Of a stretch of 64,000 nt of DNA, positions 16,547 through 24,922 are shown piece after piece. Below the pieces are notes generated by a model that did not search any database, had not been told where the DNA came from, and saw nothing but the letters and a program-made list of their open reading frames with translations. Both the position numbers and the translations under genes were made by a program. The DNA is from Clostridia bacterium (GTDB taxonomy: Bacteria > Bacillota > Clostridia > TANB77 > CAG-508), in the NCBI GenBank assembly GCA_017528085.1, contig JAFXPH010000011.1:146732-210731 (forward strand). The letters are read 5' to 3'. Numbering within the stretch: the first letter of the stretch is position 1; each line of letters opens with the position of its first letter.

Positions 16547-17433
16547 AAATCAATTGATAAAAGATTTTTTACTTTAGGAAATGCATGTACATATTTACTA
16601 GAACCACTTTCAAACAAAATATATAATTTATTATTATTAAAAATTAATCCTTCAGACATCGGTGGAACTGTAAATTTTTTTATTAATGAATCTTTTGACA
16701 GTTTATATTCTTTAGAAGAGTTTGTATGATTTTCATATACTACAATTCTTGAATTTAAAAAGTTAGAATATGATTTTGAAAAGATAAAATTATTATTATC
16801 ATCCATTGTCATTCCTTGCACTAATGCAGGAATTTCAATTTTGTAAGTAGGACTATCAAAATCAATATCTTGGCTTACCTCATAACCAAGTAGAAGTGGT
16901 TTGTTATTAGGAGCCTTGTAAATAGGGTATAGGTAAAAATCTCCTATCCAAAGTATTCCATTTTTATAAAAGCAAAAGTCACCTCTGTTTTTTAATTTGT
17001 ATTCTTTTTTTGCTATTATTTTTGAATCATTAGTAGTTAGAATTTCATCTAAATCATATTCTTCAAGAAAATAATTATTTGATATCCAAACCTTACTTTG
17101 ACTTAATGCAAGTCCACTAACATGTCCAGTATTAGGCTCATTTGTCGGTAGAAATAAATCTAATTCTTTTACCAAAGAATTAGTATTCATATCAGTAAGA
17201 TATAATTTACTTACTTTTCCTTTTGCATTATATGAAGTCTGAAGAATCATTTTACTATCTTCATATATTGCTAAACCTTGAGGAACATATTTGTCATCTA
17301 TACCATTAATGATATAGGTACTAGTTATATTTTTGTTTAATTTGTATAAGATTAATATTTTTACATAGTTAAGTAAAAAAACTAATATTATTAGTAAAAA
17401 TATAAATAATAATCTTTTGACTATTTTACCCAT
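16543..17433 (-). CDS. Membrane-anchored beta-propeller-like protein, unknown function
   Basis: 296 residues. One N-terminal hydrophobic helix (residues 7-29) anchors an extracytoplasmic domain built of repeated beta segments of the form V-W-I-S-N-N / L-W-I-G-D-F (about every 40-50 residues), suggestive of a propeller of the SMP-30 or YncE kind. VPQGLAIYEDSKMILQTSYN and GHVSGLALSQSKVWISNNYF are repeat units. No catalytic residues can be named. Composition is the A/T-rich background. A 40-base gap separates it from the gene at 17474, which is upstream on the same strand. Confidence 0.7.
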   Translation of the reverse strand: MGKIVKRLLFIFLLIILVFLLNYVKILILYKLNKNITSTYIINGIDDKYVPQGLAIYEDSKMILQTSYNAKGKVSKLYLTDMNTNSLVKELDLFLPTNEPNTGHVSGLALSQSKVWISNNYFLEEYDLDEILTTNDSKIIAKKEYKLKNRGDFCFYKNGILWIGDFYLYPIYKAPNNKPLLLGYEVSQDIDFDSPTYKIEIPALVQGMTMDDNNNFIFSKSYSNFLNSRIVVYENHTNSSKEYKLSKDSLIKKFTVPPMSEGLIFNNNKLYILFESGSSKYVHAFPKVKNLLSIDL

Positions 17434-17446
17434 TTAATACTCCTAA

Positions 17447-17474
17447 AAAAGCTCTTTTATAAAAGAGCTTTTTT
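17447..17474 (-). terminator. Terminator after the 17474 gene
   Basis: AAAGAGCTTTT pairs with AAAAGCTCTTT (AAAAAGCTCTTTTATAAAAGAGCTTTTTTT); bidirectional in appearance. Confidence 0.7.
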
Positions 17475-18241
17475 TATCTATCTGTATTTATAATTACGTA
17501 TTTATTGAATTCTTCTTGATCCATCTTTACAGTCATGTAAGTAATATAATTATTTGAAATTTCTACTATTATTGCAATATTATCTACTTTGTTATACTTT
17601 GAGATTTCCACTGTAAAATCACCAGTACTTACAGCTCTTGCAGTATAACCTAGTTTTTCCATATATGCGGCATACTCGTTTATAGTATAAGTACCTATTG
17701 GTTCTACAAATAAAACAGTTACTAATTCTCCTTTATGACCATTACTAACACTTCCTTTATATTTAAAAGAAAATGCAGTTTGAATAGGATCCGAAACATT
17801 ATTGACAGTTGGTATTTCCATTCTCATAAGAGTAATAGGCTCAAATGACCCATAGTCTTTAACTGTTATAAATAGTCTCGGAATAGTTAGGATTCCAAAA
17901 GTAATAATGAAAAATACTAAATATACTCCTTTTTTTCTGACAAAGAATAAAAACATAAATAATAAAGTAAAACCAACAACCCAACATTCTGCATATTTAA
18001 GTACAGAAAATAGGACAGCATCACTATCTATAACAACACTTACAAGCCCATACATAAATAAAAAAGATATTATTGGAAAACCAAATGCTACAATTAAAAT
18101 AGCAACTATAATTTTTCCTACTGCATTACTTTTCTTTTTTGGATTCCCATCTTCATCTAAGTCTATCCTGCTTTCGGCATATGTGCCTTGATAGTTAATA
18201 ATTGCATCTGGCTCTTTTACATTTGAGTCATTTTCATCCAT
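17474..18241 (-). CDS. Membrane protein with C-terminal soluble domain, unknown
   Basis: 255 residues. After an acidic N-terminal tail (residues 1-40) come four hydrophobic helices (about 42-70, 80-97, 98-106 region, 110-125), then about 120 residues of soluble domain with beta strands (VTVLFVEPIGTYTINEYAAY). No family is recognised. AGGTGG lies before the ATG. The soluble domain seems to follow a DUF-like pattern of membrane proteins with an outside sensor-like domain, but this is only an impression. Background composition. Confidence 0.65.
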   Translation of the reverse strand: MDENDSNVKEPDAIINYQGTYAESRIDLDEDGNPKKKSNAVGKIIVAILIVAFGFPIISFLFMYGLVSVVIDSDAVLFSVLKYAECWVVGFTLLFMFLFFVRKKGVYLVFFIITFGILTIPRLFITVKDYGSFEPITLMRMEIPTVNNVSDPIQTAFSFKYKGSVSNGHKGELVTVLFVEPIGTYTINEYAAYMEKLGYTARAVSTGDFTVEISKYNKVDNIAIIVEISNNYITYMTVKMDQEEFNKYVIINTDR

Positions 18242-18342
18242 TAATCCACCTCAAAAATAATTAATTCAAAAATATTTTATATTTAATTTGTTTTTATATC
18301 AATATATTAATGTTATAATTAATGAAAAGGTGGTGATTAAAA

Positions 18343-18873
18343 GTGGAAGAGATAGTATTAATTGAACCCAAAAAAGAGTATGCAAATCAAGTAATGATGT
18401 ACAAAGAGGCATTCTTAAATAATAATGATTCTTTAGATGGATGTGCAGGACTTGAAGATTGCAGTAACTTTGAAGAATGGAATGATTTTGAAAATAGACT
18501 ATCAAAAAAATATTTAGATTCATATGTTCCATCAACTGTTTATTTAGGAATAAGAAAAAGTGATGATAAACTTGTTGGAATGATAGACTATAGACATGAA
18601 CTATCAGATTTCTTAATGAACTTTGGTGGTAATATTGGTTATAGTGTACTTCCAGATGAAAGAAGAAAAGGATATGCCACTGAAATGCTAAGACAAGTAC
18701 TTGTAAAAGTTAAAGATAGTGGAAAATCAAAAGTACTTCTAACTTGCGATAAAGAAAATATTGCTTCTCAAAAAACTATTATTAGAAATGGTGGTTATTT
18801 GGAAAATGAAGTAATTGATAGTGCAAACTTAAGTAAGTCAGGAGTTATTCAAAGATATTGGATTAGTTTATAA
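18343..18873 (+). CDS. GNAT-family N-acetyltransferase
   Basis: 176 residues starting with GTG behind AAAGGTGG. The acetyl-CoA binding loop is ERRKGYATEMLRQVL near residue 108, preceded by the beta-4 strand GGNIGYSVLPD, and followed by CDKENIASQKTIIRNGGYLE, typical of the RimJ/RimL-like subgroup. It transfers an acetyl group from acetyl-CoA to an amine, with the acceptor unknown. Monocistronic. Confidence 0.9.
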   Translation: MEEIVLIEPKKEYANQVMMYKEAFLNNNDSLDGCAGLEDCSNFEEWNDFENRLSKKYLDSYVPSTVYLGIRKSDDKLVGMIDYRHELSDFLMNFGGNIGYSVLPDERRKGYATEMLRQVLVKVKDSGKSKVLLTCDKENIASQKTIIRNGGYLENEVIDSANLSKSGVIQRYWISL

Positions 18874-18874
18874 A

Positions 18875-18915
18875 AAATAAAAGAGCGACAGGGTATATGC
18901 GTCGCTCTTTTTTGT
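18875..18915. terminator. Bidirectional terminator between the GNAT gene and the 18920 gene
   Basis: AAAAGAGCGAC pairs with GTCGCTCTTTT around an 11-base loop; A run on one side, T run on the other, serving both convergent genes. Confidence 0.88.
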
Positions 18916-18919
18916 TACT

Positions 18920-19657
18920 TTATCCGGCCAGTTGGGCCATTTCCTCAACTCCTTCGAATGAAATCAGGAATTCCTTGCCGATTGTCATTGTGATTCTCTC
19001 TGGCAGAATCTCTCCAGTATCCTTGCAGGACAGGGGGAGTACTGCGGTAGAAAGTACATTGTGCTCGTCGTGATGTACGCCGATAACACATTTGCCTTCT
19101 TCCAGGAGTCTGATCTCAATCAGCTGCGCCAGAAGAGACTGGAATGTGCCATACTGCTTCTCGGTGTATGTAGAATTCTTTGCGAAGAAATCTTCATAAA
19201 ATCCGGGAATCCGAACATATGAAAAATGATTCTTCGGAAAGAAGACTGCATTTGTCCACCAGTTCACGGCGTCAACGACCACATCTGAGTAGTATTTCCC
19301 ATGCATCAAGAGCTTCGGAGGAAGAAAACCAAAGTCTTCCTTGAAGAAGTACCTGAACGAATAGGAAAACTGAGAGTCAGTGATCGCATCAACGACTTGA
19401 GGGAAAAGGACAATGGAGACAAGAATCTCATTCTGGTTTTTGATTAAGCTAGACTTAAGATCTTTGCTTAAAACCGGAGAATAGTTTCTCGCCATAATGT
19501 CCTGCTTCGCTCTTATGACATCTGACAAAAGACCCTGTGGTGTGGCCGAATCGTGAACAATCTCTTTGAGGTATGTACAGAAATCGACCAGATACCGGGA
19601 GAAATGAGGAGTCCTTACAGAAGAAAGCTTCATCCGTAAATTTTCTGCATAGTACAT
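18920..19657 (-). CDS. Unknown 245-residue protein, C/G-rich codons
   Basis: No family is recognised. The N-terminal half is helical (MYYAENLRMKLSSVRTPHFS, and RYLVDFCTYLKEIVHDSATP). The middle is rich in aromatics (FSYSFRYFFKEDFGFLPPKL, VVDAVNWWTNAVFFPKNHFS), and the C-terminal part is beta-like (CVIGVHHDEHNVLSTAVLPL). No signal peptide. GGAGTG precedes the ATG at 19657. 30 of 60 bases at 19261-19320 are G or C. Own promoter and shared terminator. Largest of the unrecognised C/G-rich cassettes. Confidence 0.75.
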   Translation of the reverse strand: MYYAENLRMKLSSVRTPHFSRYLVDFCTYLKEIVHDSATPQGLLSDVIRAKQDIMARNYSPVLSKDLKSSLIKNQNEILVSIVLFPQVVDAITDSQFSYSFRYFFKEDFGFLPPKLLMHGKYYSDVVVDAVNWWTNAVFFPKNHFSYVRIPGFYEDFFAKNSTYTEKQYGTFQSLLAQLIEIRLLEEGKCVIGVHHDEHNVLSTAVLPLSCKDTGEILPERITMTIGKEFLISFEGVEEMAQLAG

Positions 19658-19714
19658 GGGGCAATCACTCCTTTTTTTCTTTTTATGCAGATACTATAAA
19701 AGTAACCTACAATA

Positions 19715-19743
19715 ATTATAGCATAATTTACATAAAAAGTAAA
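19715..19743 (-). promoter_or_regulatory. Promoter of the 18920 gene
   Basis: On the minus strand TTTACT, 17 bases, TATAAT preceded by TGC. Confidence 0.6.
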
Positions 19744-19759
19744 AATAATGGAAAGAGAA

Positions 19760-19795
19760 TAAAAAAATACTTACCAAAACTTGGTAAGTTATTTT
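19760..19795 (-). terminator. Terminator of the 19797 gene
   Basis: ACTTACCA pairs with TGGTAAGT, followed on the minus strand by seven T. Confidence 0.85.
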
Positions 19796-19796
19796 T

Positions 19797-20321
19797 TTAT
19801 TGTGTTAAGTTTGATTGGAATAAATAATTAATTCCACCTTTTGCACCAGCAGTTAAAGCTAGCACTATGATTCCTGCTGTAAGAACTCCAAGGAATATAG
19901 GAGCAATACATTTTTTTGGTTTTAAATCTAAAAGTGCTGCTATTAATGATCCTGTCCAAGCACCTGTACCTGGAAGTGGGATAGCAACGAATAGATATAC
20001 TCCTAAAAATACAGCAGTCTCAAGATGTTTGCTTTCAGCAATCTTTTTATTTGCTTTTTCTGTAATTACATTTATTAATTTTTCAAATGGTTTCCATCTG
20101 CTTAAAAACTTAAATATTACTTTGATGTATTTTACTATGAAATAAACTGGAATTATATTTCCAATAAAAGCACATACAAATGCTTGTACATAGTTTAAAC
20201 CAAAAGTAAAAACACCGATTGGGATACCACCACGAAGTTCAATAATTGGAACCATACCAATTAAACTAGTTAATAAGTATTTAACATATAGTGGTAAACT
20301 TTGAAGTGCCTCAACTGACAT
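19797..20321 (-). CDS. Small multidrug export family membrane protein (COG2426 type)
   Basis: 174 residues with the family's paired re-entrant motifs: MVPIIELRGGIPIGV near the N-terminus and AIPLPGTGAWTGSLIAALL in the second half, and four or five hydrophobic segments. Members are annotated as putative small multidrug export proteins and resemble DedA-like half-units; the real substrate is unproven. AAAGGAG lies before the ATG. Monocistronic, with background composition. Confidence 0.85.
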   Translation of the reverse strand: MSVEALQSLPLYVKYLLTSLIGMVPIIELRGGIPIGVFTFGLNYVQAFVCAFIGNIIPVYFIVKYIKVIFKFLSRWKPFEKLINVITEKANKKIAESKHLETAVFLGVYLFVAIPLPGTGAWTGSLIAALLDLKPKKCIAPIFLGVLTAGIIVLALTAGAKGGINYLFQSNLTQ

Positions 20322-20398
20322 CTCTTATCTCCTTTAATATAAACTTGCAATATGAATGATATACTAAAACTATAAAAAAATCAAGAATGGGAGAAGTG

Positions 20399-20427
20399 TT
20401 GAATTAAAATATAGGATGTGATACTAT
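20399..20427 (+). promoter_or_regulatory. Probable promoter of the 20458 gene
   Basis: TTGAAT, 17 bases, TACTAT, ending 30 bases before the start codon. Confidence 0.5.
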
Positions 20428-20457
20428 TTGAAATGTAAAGAAAGGAGGATTTTTAAT

Positions 20458-21216
20458 ATGGATGACGAGCCTATTAATAATAATAAAAAAATAGTTACTA
20501 TTTTTTCTATCTTTGTTGTTGTAGTACTAGGGTGTTTAATTTATGGCTTACTCGAAAATGGAAAAATTAAAGATGCATTAAAGAGTAGTAACGAAGACGT
20601 ATATGTAAGCAATGAAGTGGTTGCAGTTTATGAAAATGATGAAATGTCATTAGATGAATTTGCAGAAATAAGAGAAAAAATAGAACTAAAAGAATTATTC
20701 AAAGATGATTATAGATTTTACTATGAAGTAATAAATAATTCTGACAAAACAATAAGCACAGTAGATGTTTATTTAATTTTATATGATGAAGAATATGATA
20801 AACCTTGTTATGTAAGAATGGAATGCATATCTGCTTTAAAAGCACATAGTAGTGCGATAGCGTCATTTTATATTGATGAAGGTTTAGTTCCAATTGCAGG
20901 AAGAAGGGAAGCATTTGCTATTCCAGAATTAAGAAGAAGTAGTGTAGCCACAGCTGATGTTTCTATTGAATATGATTTAGCAAAAAGAGATAAAATAACA
21001 GTTAAAAACAATGGAGATAAAGCAGTTGAACATGTAGAAGGAGCAGTAGTCCTATATGATGAAGAAGAAAACATTGTAGAAATAGAAACATTTTATTCAT
21101 ATGATTTAAAACCACATAAATCATCTACAGAAAGTTTATTATTATTTAGTAAACCAAATGAAGTTACAAATTATAAAATTTATATGACGGCATATTCATA
21201 TGTGTATGATGACTAA
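20458..21216 (+). CDS. Membrane-anchored extracytoplasmic protein, unknown
   Basis: 252 residues. The start at 20458 follows AAAGGAGG. A single helix at residues 11-30 (IVTIFSIFVVVVLGCLIYGL) anchors the protein. The outside part shows two similar beta-domains with the pattern YYEVINNSDKTISTVDVYLI and ITVKNNGDKAVEHVEGAVVL, each followed by LYDEE. This is the FxLYD/DUF-like pattern of small immunoglobulin-like domains with N-N-[GS]-D-K-x-[IV] turns. Function unknown. Background composition. Confidence 0.7.
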   Translation: MDDEPINNNKKIVTIFSIFVVVVLGCLIYGLLENGKIKDALKSSNEDVYVSNEVVAVYENDEMSLDEFAEIREKIELKELFKDDYRFYYEVINNSDKTISTVDVYLILYDEEYDKPCYVRMECISALKAHSSAIASFYIDEGLVPIAGRREAFAIPELRRSSVATADVSIEYDLAKRDKITVKNNGDKAVEHVEGAVVLYDEEENIVEIETFYSYDLKPHKSSTESLLLFSKPNEVTNYKIYMTAYSYVYDD

Positions 21217-21246
21217 CAAAAAAAGCATCCAATGGATGCTTTTTTG
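21217..21246. terminator. Bidirectional terminator
   Basis: AAAAAAGCATCC pairs with GGATGCTTTTTT around an AAT loop, between two convergent genes. Confidence 0.88.
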
Positions 21247-21248
21247 TT

Positions 21249-21464
21249 TTATTTTTTATCTTCTTTTTTACTTTCTTTATCTTCAGGTTTAACCTTTTTC
21301 TTTGCAGTAGGAATGATAACCTTCTTTTTCTTTTCAGTATCAGGGTTTAAATCACTCATATAATCATTTACTTCAGAAATACTTAAATTAGAATCGTCTC
21401 CAATTATAATTTCGATTTCTTTTTCTTGGTTTTCTTCTCTATTTTCTTCTTCATTTTTAAACAT
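21249..21464 (-). CDS. Small charged protein, unknown
   Basis: About 71 residues made almost entirely of charged residues: an acidic N-terminal half (MFKNEEENREENQEKEIEII) and a Lys-rich C-terminus (KKKVKPEDKESKKEDKK). GAGGTG lies 7 bases before the ATG at 21464; an ATG at 21470 is an alternative. No family is recognised. Disordered, probably cytoplasmic, perhaps RNA- or ribosome-associated, but nothing in the sequence proves that. Confidence 0.6.
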   Translation of the reverse strand: MFKNEEENREENQEKEIEIIIGDDSNLSISEVNDYMSDLNPDTEKKKKVIIPTAKKKVKPEDKESKKEDKK

Positions 21465-21574
21465 CTTCATCACCTCAACCGGTTATTTCTATCTAGATTA
21501 TAGCAAATATGTTTTTAATAGTCAATTTAATGTTGTAATATTATAAATGTCAACATTTTAAAGGCTTTTTTTGA

Positions 21575-21603
21575 TTGACATTATTTAAATTCCATCTTAT
21601 AAT
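21575..21603 (+). promoter_or_regulatory. scpB-proS promoter
   Basis: TTGACA, 17 bases, TATAAT. Confidence 0.85.
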
Positions 21604-21635
21604 AATTATATTAAAAAATGTTAGGAGAGAAGAAA

Positions 21636-22319
21636 GTGTTTAGTAAAGAACAATCAACAATTGAGGCAATATTATTTGCAGCTGGAAGAGAAGTATCTTC
21701 AAAAGAATTAATGACAGTACTTGAACTATCTGAAGAAGATATTGAAAAGCTAGTAATTAATATGAATACTCAACTTTCAGAATTAAATAGTGGTGTTGAG
21801 ATATTAAAAGTTGACGGCTCATATCAAATGTGTTCAAAGAAGGATTACTACGAAAGTATATATCCTGTACTTGACAATAGAACTAAGCCAACTATTTCAA
21901 CAGCAGCTTTAGAAACTCTTTCAATTATTGCTTATAATCCTAACATAACAAGAGCAGAAATAGAGTCTATAAGAGGAGTTGGATCTGATGGAACAATCTA
22001 TAAACTATTAGAATATGGTTTAATAGAAAATTCAGGAAAATCAGATGCTCCAGGAAGACCACAAATGTTCAGAACAACTAAGAGTTTTCTAAAGATGTTT
22101 GGAATTTCAAATTTAGATGAACTTCCAGAACTTCCTAAGTTTAAAATTGATGAGAATGAGCAAATTGTTCTTGATGAATTCTCTACAAATGAGACTGAAG
22201 AAAATGCAGAAGAAAGTGTAGAAGAAACTGAGGAAGTTAAATCTAAAGAAGATGAAGTTTTTGAGGCTCCAATGCCCGCAAGGGAAGACTTAAGTGATGA
22301 AGATGATAAAAAAGAGTAA
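21636..22319 (+). CDS. scpB: Segregation and condensation protein B
   Basis: ScpB joins ScpA and SMC in the bacterial condensin. The paired winged-helix domains are seen as TIEAILFAAGREVSSKELMT and STAALETLSIIAYNPNITRA, followed by the family's IRGVGSDGTIYKLLEYGLIE. A C-terminal acidic tail (about residues 175-227) is extra. I choose the GTG at 21636, seven bases after AGGAGAG; an ATG at 21618 lies before this site. scpA is not in the window, whereas smc lies 2.6 kb downstream. Confidence 0.94.
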   Translation: MFSKEQSTIEAILFAAGREVSSKELMTVLELSEEDIEKLVINMNTQLSELNSGVEILKVDGSYQMCSKKDYYESIYPVLDNRTKPTISTAALETLSIIAYNPNITRAEIESIRGVGSDGTIYKLLEYGLIENSGKSDAPGRPQMFRTTKSFLKMFGISNLDELPELPKFKIDENEQIVLDEFSTNETEENAEESVEETEEVKSKEDEVFEAPMPAREDLSDEDDKKE

Positions 22320-22337
22320 AAATTGGAGGTAATAAAA

Positions 22338-23774
22338 ATGGGAAAAGAAGATTTCGTAAAAGAAATTACAAATATAGAAGAAGATTTTGCACAATGGTAT
22401 ACAGATGTTGTAAGAAAAGCAGAACTAGCTGATTACACAGATGTTAAAGGATTTGTTGCAATTAGACCATATGGCTATGCATTATGGGAAAACATTCAAA
22501 AATATGCAGATGAGAAGTTTAAAAAAGTTGGCGTAACTAATTTATATATGCCAGTTTTAATTCCAGAAAGCTTACTAAATAAAGAAAAAGATCATGTTGA
22601 AGGATTTGCTCCAGAAGTAGCATGGGTAACTTATGGAGGAGGAGAAGAACTAGAAGAAAGACTATGTATTAGACCTACTTCAGAAACAATCATGTCAACA
22701 ATGTATTCAAAATGGGTTTCATCATGGAGAGATTTACCAATACTTGGAAATCAATGGTGTAACGTTTTAAGATGGGAAAAAGAAACAAGACCATTCTTAA
22801 GATCAAGAGAGTTCTTATGGCAAGAAGGCCATACAGTTCATGAAACAGCTGATGAAGCAAAAGCTATGACTCTTCAAATGCTAGATATTTATGCAGATGT
22901 TGTAGAAAACTTACTTGCAATTCCAGTTCTAAAAGGTGAAAAGACAGAAAAAGAAAAATTTGCAGGTGCTGAAAATACATATACAGTTGAGACATTAATG
23001 ATTGATGGTAGAGCACTTCAATCAGGAACATCTCATTATTTTGGACAAAACTTTGCAAAACCATTTGACATTAAATTCCAAAATAGAGAAGGAAAAGAAG
23101 AATATGCTTACCAAACATCATGGGGAATTAGTACAAGATTAATTGGTGCAGTTATTATGGCACATGGAGATAATAGAGGTTTGAAATTACCACCAAAAGT
23201 TGCTCCAATTCAAGTAGTTGTTGTTCCAATTGCTCAACACAAAGAGGGAGTGTTAGATAAAACTAAGGAATTAGCTAATACTTTATCTAAGAAATTCAGA
23301 GTAAAATTTGATGATAGAGATAATTATTCACCAGGATTTAAATTCAATGATTGGGAAATGAGAGGTGTTCCACTAAGAGTAGAAATGGGACCAAGAGATA
23401 TTGAAAATGGTGAAGCAGTTCTAGTAAGAAGAGATACTCAAAGCAAAGAAACAGTTAAATTAGAAAATATCGAATCAAGAGTTGAAGAATTATTAGAAGA
23501 AATTCAAAGAGATATGTATAATGTTTGCTTAGAAAGAAGAAAAGCAAAAACAACAGAAGCATATACTTTAGAAGAAATTGCTAAGAACTTAGATGAAAAT
23601 CAAGGATATGTAAAAGCAATGTGGTGTGGTGATAGAGCTTGTGAAGACAAAGTAAAAGAAGTAACAGGCGCACCATCAAGATGTATTCCATTTAATCAAG
23701 AACATTTATCTGATAAATGTGCAATCTGCGGAAAGAAAGCAGAAAAAATGGTTGTATTTGGACGTCAATATTAA
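22338..23774 (+). CDS. proS: Prolyl-tRNA synthetase, short archaeal/eukaryote-like type
   Basis: 478 residues. Class II motifs 1-3 are present, with motif 2 as RPFLRSREFLWQEGHT (residues about 152-167). There is no inserted editing domain between motifs 2 and 3, and there is a C-terminal zinc-type domain (CGDRACE ... CAICGKK) ending in a tyrosine (FGRQY). These features define the archaeal/eukaryotic-type ProRS also found in many Clostridia and Mollicutes. Nineteen bases after scpB and behind GGAGGT; a TTG at 22323 is within the ribosome binding site and is not used. Confidence 0.96.
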   Translation: MGKEDFVKEITNIEEDFAQWYTDVVRKAELADYTDVKGFVAIRPYGYALWENIQKYADEKFKKVGVTNLYMPVLIPESLLNKEKDHVEGFAPEVAWVTYGGGEELEERLCIRPTSETIMSTMYSKWVSSWRDLPILGNQWCNVLRWEKETRPFLRSREFLWQEGHTVHETADEAKAMTLQMLDIYADVVENLLAIPVLKGEKTEKEKFAGAENTYTVETLMIDGRALQSGTSHYFGQNFAKPFDIKFQNREGKEEYAYQTSWGISTRLIGAVIMAHGDNRGLKLPPKVAPIQVVVVPIAQHKEGVLDKTKELANTLSKKFRVKFDDRDNYSPGFKFNDWEMRGVPLRVEMGPRDIENGEAVLVRRDTQSKETVKLENIESRVEELLEEIQRDMYNVCLERRKAKTTEAYTLEEIAKNLDENQGYVKAMWCGDRACEDKVKEVTGAPSRCIPFNQEHLSDKCAICGKKAEKMVVFGRQY

Positions 23775-23787
23775 TATTATAAATAGA

Positions 23788-23822
23788 AAAAGCAGGTATT
23801 TAATTTATATACCTGCTTTTAA
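23788..23822. terminator. Terminator between proS and the HD-GYP gene
   Basis: AAAGCAGGTAT pairs with ATACCTGCTTT. The hairpin contains the stop codon of the convergent HD-GYP gene. Confidence 0.85.
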
Positions 23823-24770
23823 TAATTTCTTAATTTGTTTTTCTTCCATGTATAGCTTTTCGATATATGCTTCTCTCATTTTCTTTGTCTCTTTAAATTC
23901 TTCAAGCATCTTATCGATTTTCTCTGGATCTTCATAGCTATGTAAATACATTTGAGCGCCAGCTTTATAGTATTCATATGTTTCAGATCCTGGTTTACAT
24001 TGAATCATTCTATTGAAGTACTTGCTTGCATCATGTACTCTTTTAATTTCTGTTTTTAAGAATGCTATGTAGTCAGCACGAGATGCAATCTCATATTCAG
24101 TATCGTCAATAACAACTTTAAATAATGCTTTTAAAATTGTTTTGTCAATCTTTCCAAGTCTAGCTTCTGGATTTAATGTTTTCTTAGCCACATCACCAAG
24201 TGTCTTAGTAGGTGGTGGGTTAGAATTTTCTATTAATATATTTAATGTTTCTATAATTCCAACGTGTGATTTATATTGCCTTTTAGCTGTGATAGCTTCA
24301 AATTCATCGGCAACTCTTAAGATTTGTCCTTCATATGGTATTTGATCTTTTACTAATCCTTGTGGGTAGCCTGTACCATTTAATGCTTCATGGTGATATA
24401 AAGGACCTGCATAAAATGGTCTCATTTTTAAATCCTTTATACACATTTGAGCACCAATTGTTGTATGAGTTTTCATTATCTCGAATTCTTCATCTGTAAG
24501 TTTAGTTGGCTTTTGTAAGATAGAAGGTGGAATAAATAATTTTCCAATATCATGAATGTAAGCACAAGTTGTACAATAAATCTTAAAACCTCTATCTAGA
24601 TGCAATTTATCACAAAGACGAAGTGTGATGTTTGCAACATTTTCACTGTGTCTTCTTGTAAATGCATCCATACCATCTAACATCTTTAGTTGGTATCTTA
24701 TTTTATCATCCAAGTTATATGACTTAAGCATAGTTGGATCATAAAAGTCAAATTTCTCAGTTTTTCTCAT
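23805..24770 (-). CDS. HD-GYP domain phosphohydrolase
   Basis: 321 residues. The HD dyad is YIHDIGKLF (about residue 73), followed by HTTIGAQM, LYHHEALNGTGYPQGL (the HHExxxGxGYP hallmark of HD-GYP) and LRVADEFEAIT. HD-GYP enzymes hydrolyse cyclic di-GMP. There is no receiver or membrane sensor; instead a 120-residue helical extension (residues 200-321) follows the catalytic domain, including a Lys-rich coiled coil (EKIDKMLEEFKETKKMREAY). Convergent with proS and divergent from smc. Confidence 0.9.
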   Translation of the reverse strand: MRKTEKFDFYDPTMLKSYNLDDKIRYQLKMLDGMDAFTRRHSENVANITLRLCDKLHLDRGFKIYCTTCAYIHDIGKLFIPPSILQKPTKLTDEEFEIMKTHTTIGAQMCIKDLKMRPFYAGPLYHHEALNGTGYPQGLVKDQIPYEGQILRVADEFEAITAKRQYKSHVGIIETLNILIENSNPPPTKTLGDVAKKTLNPEARLGKIDKTILKALFKVVIDDTEYEIASRADYIAFLKTEIKRVHDASKYFNRMIQCKPGSETYEYYKAGAQMYLHSYEDPEKIDKMLEEFKETKKMREAYIEKLYMEEKQIKKLLKAGI

Positions 24771-24922
24771 TTTTTTCTCCTATGTATTCGATAATAATAT
24801 TTTATACTTTAATAAAAATAAGGTCAAGAAAAAATGAATATATAATAGATTCTACTTGAAAAAATGTCAAAACTATAATATTATTTGATTGACTCATTAT
24901 GAAAAAAGAAGGATGAAGACCA

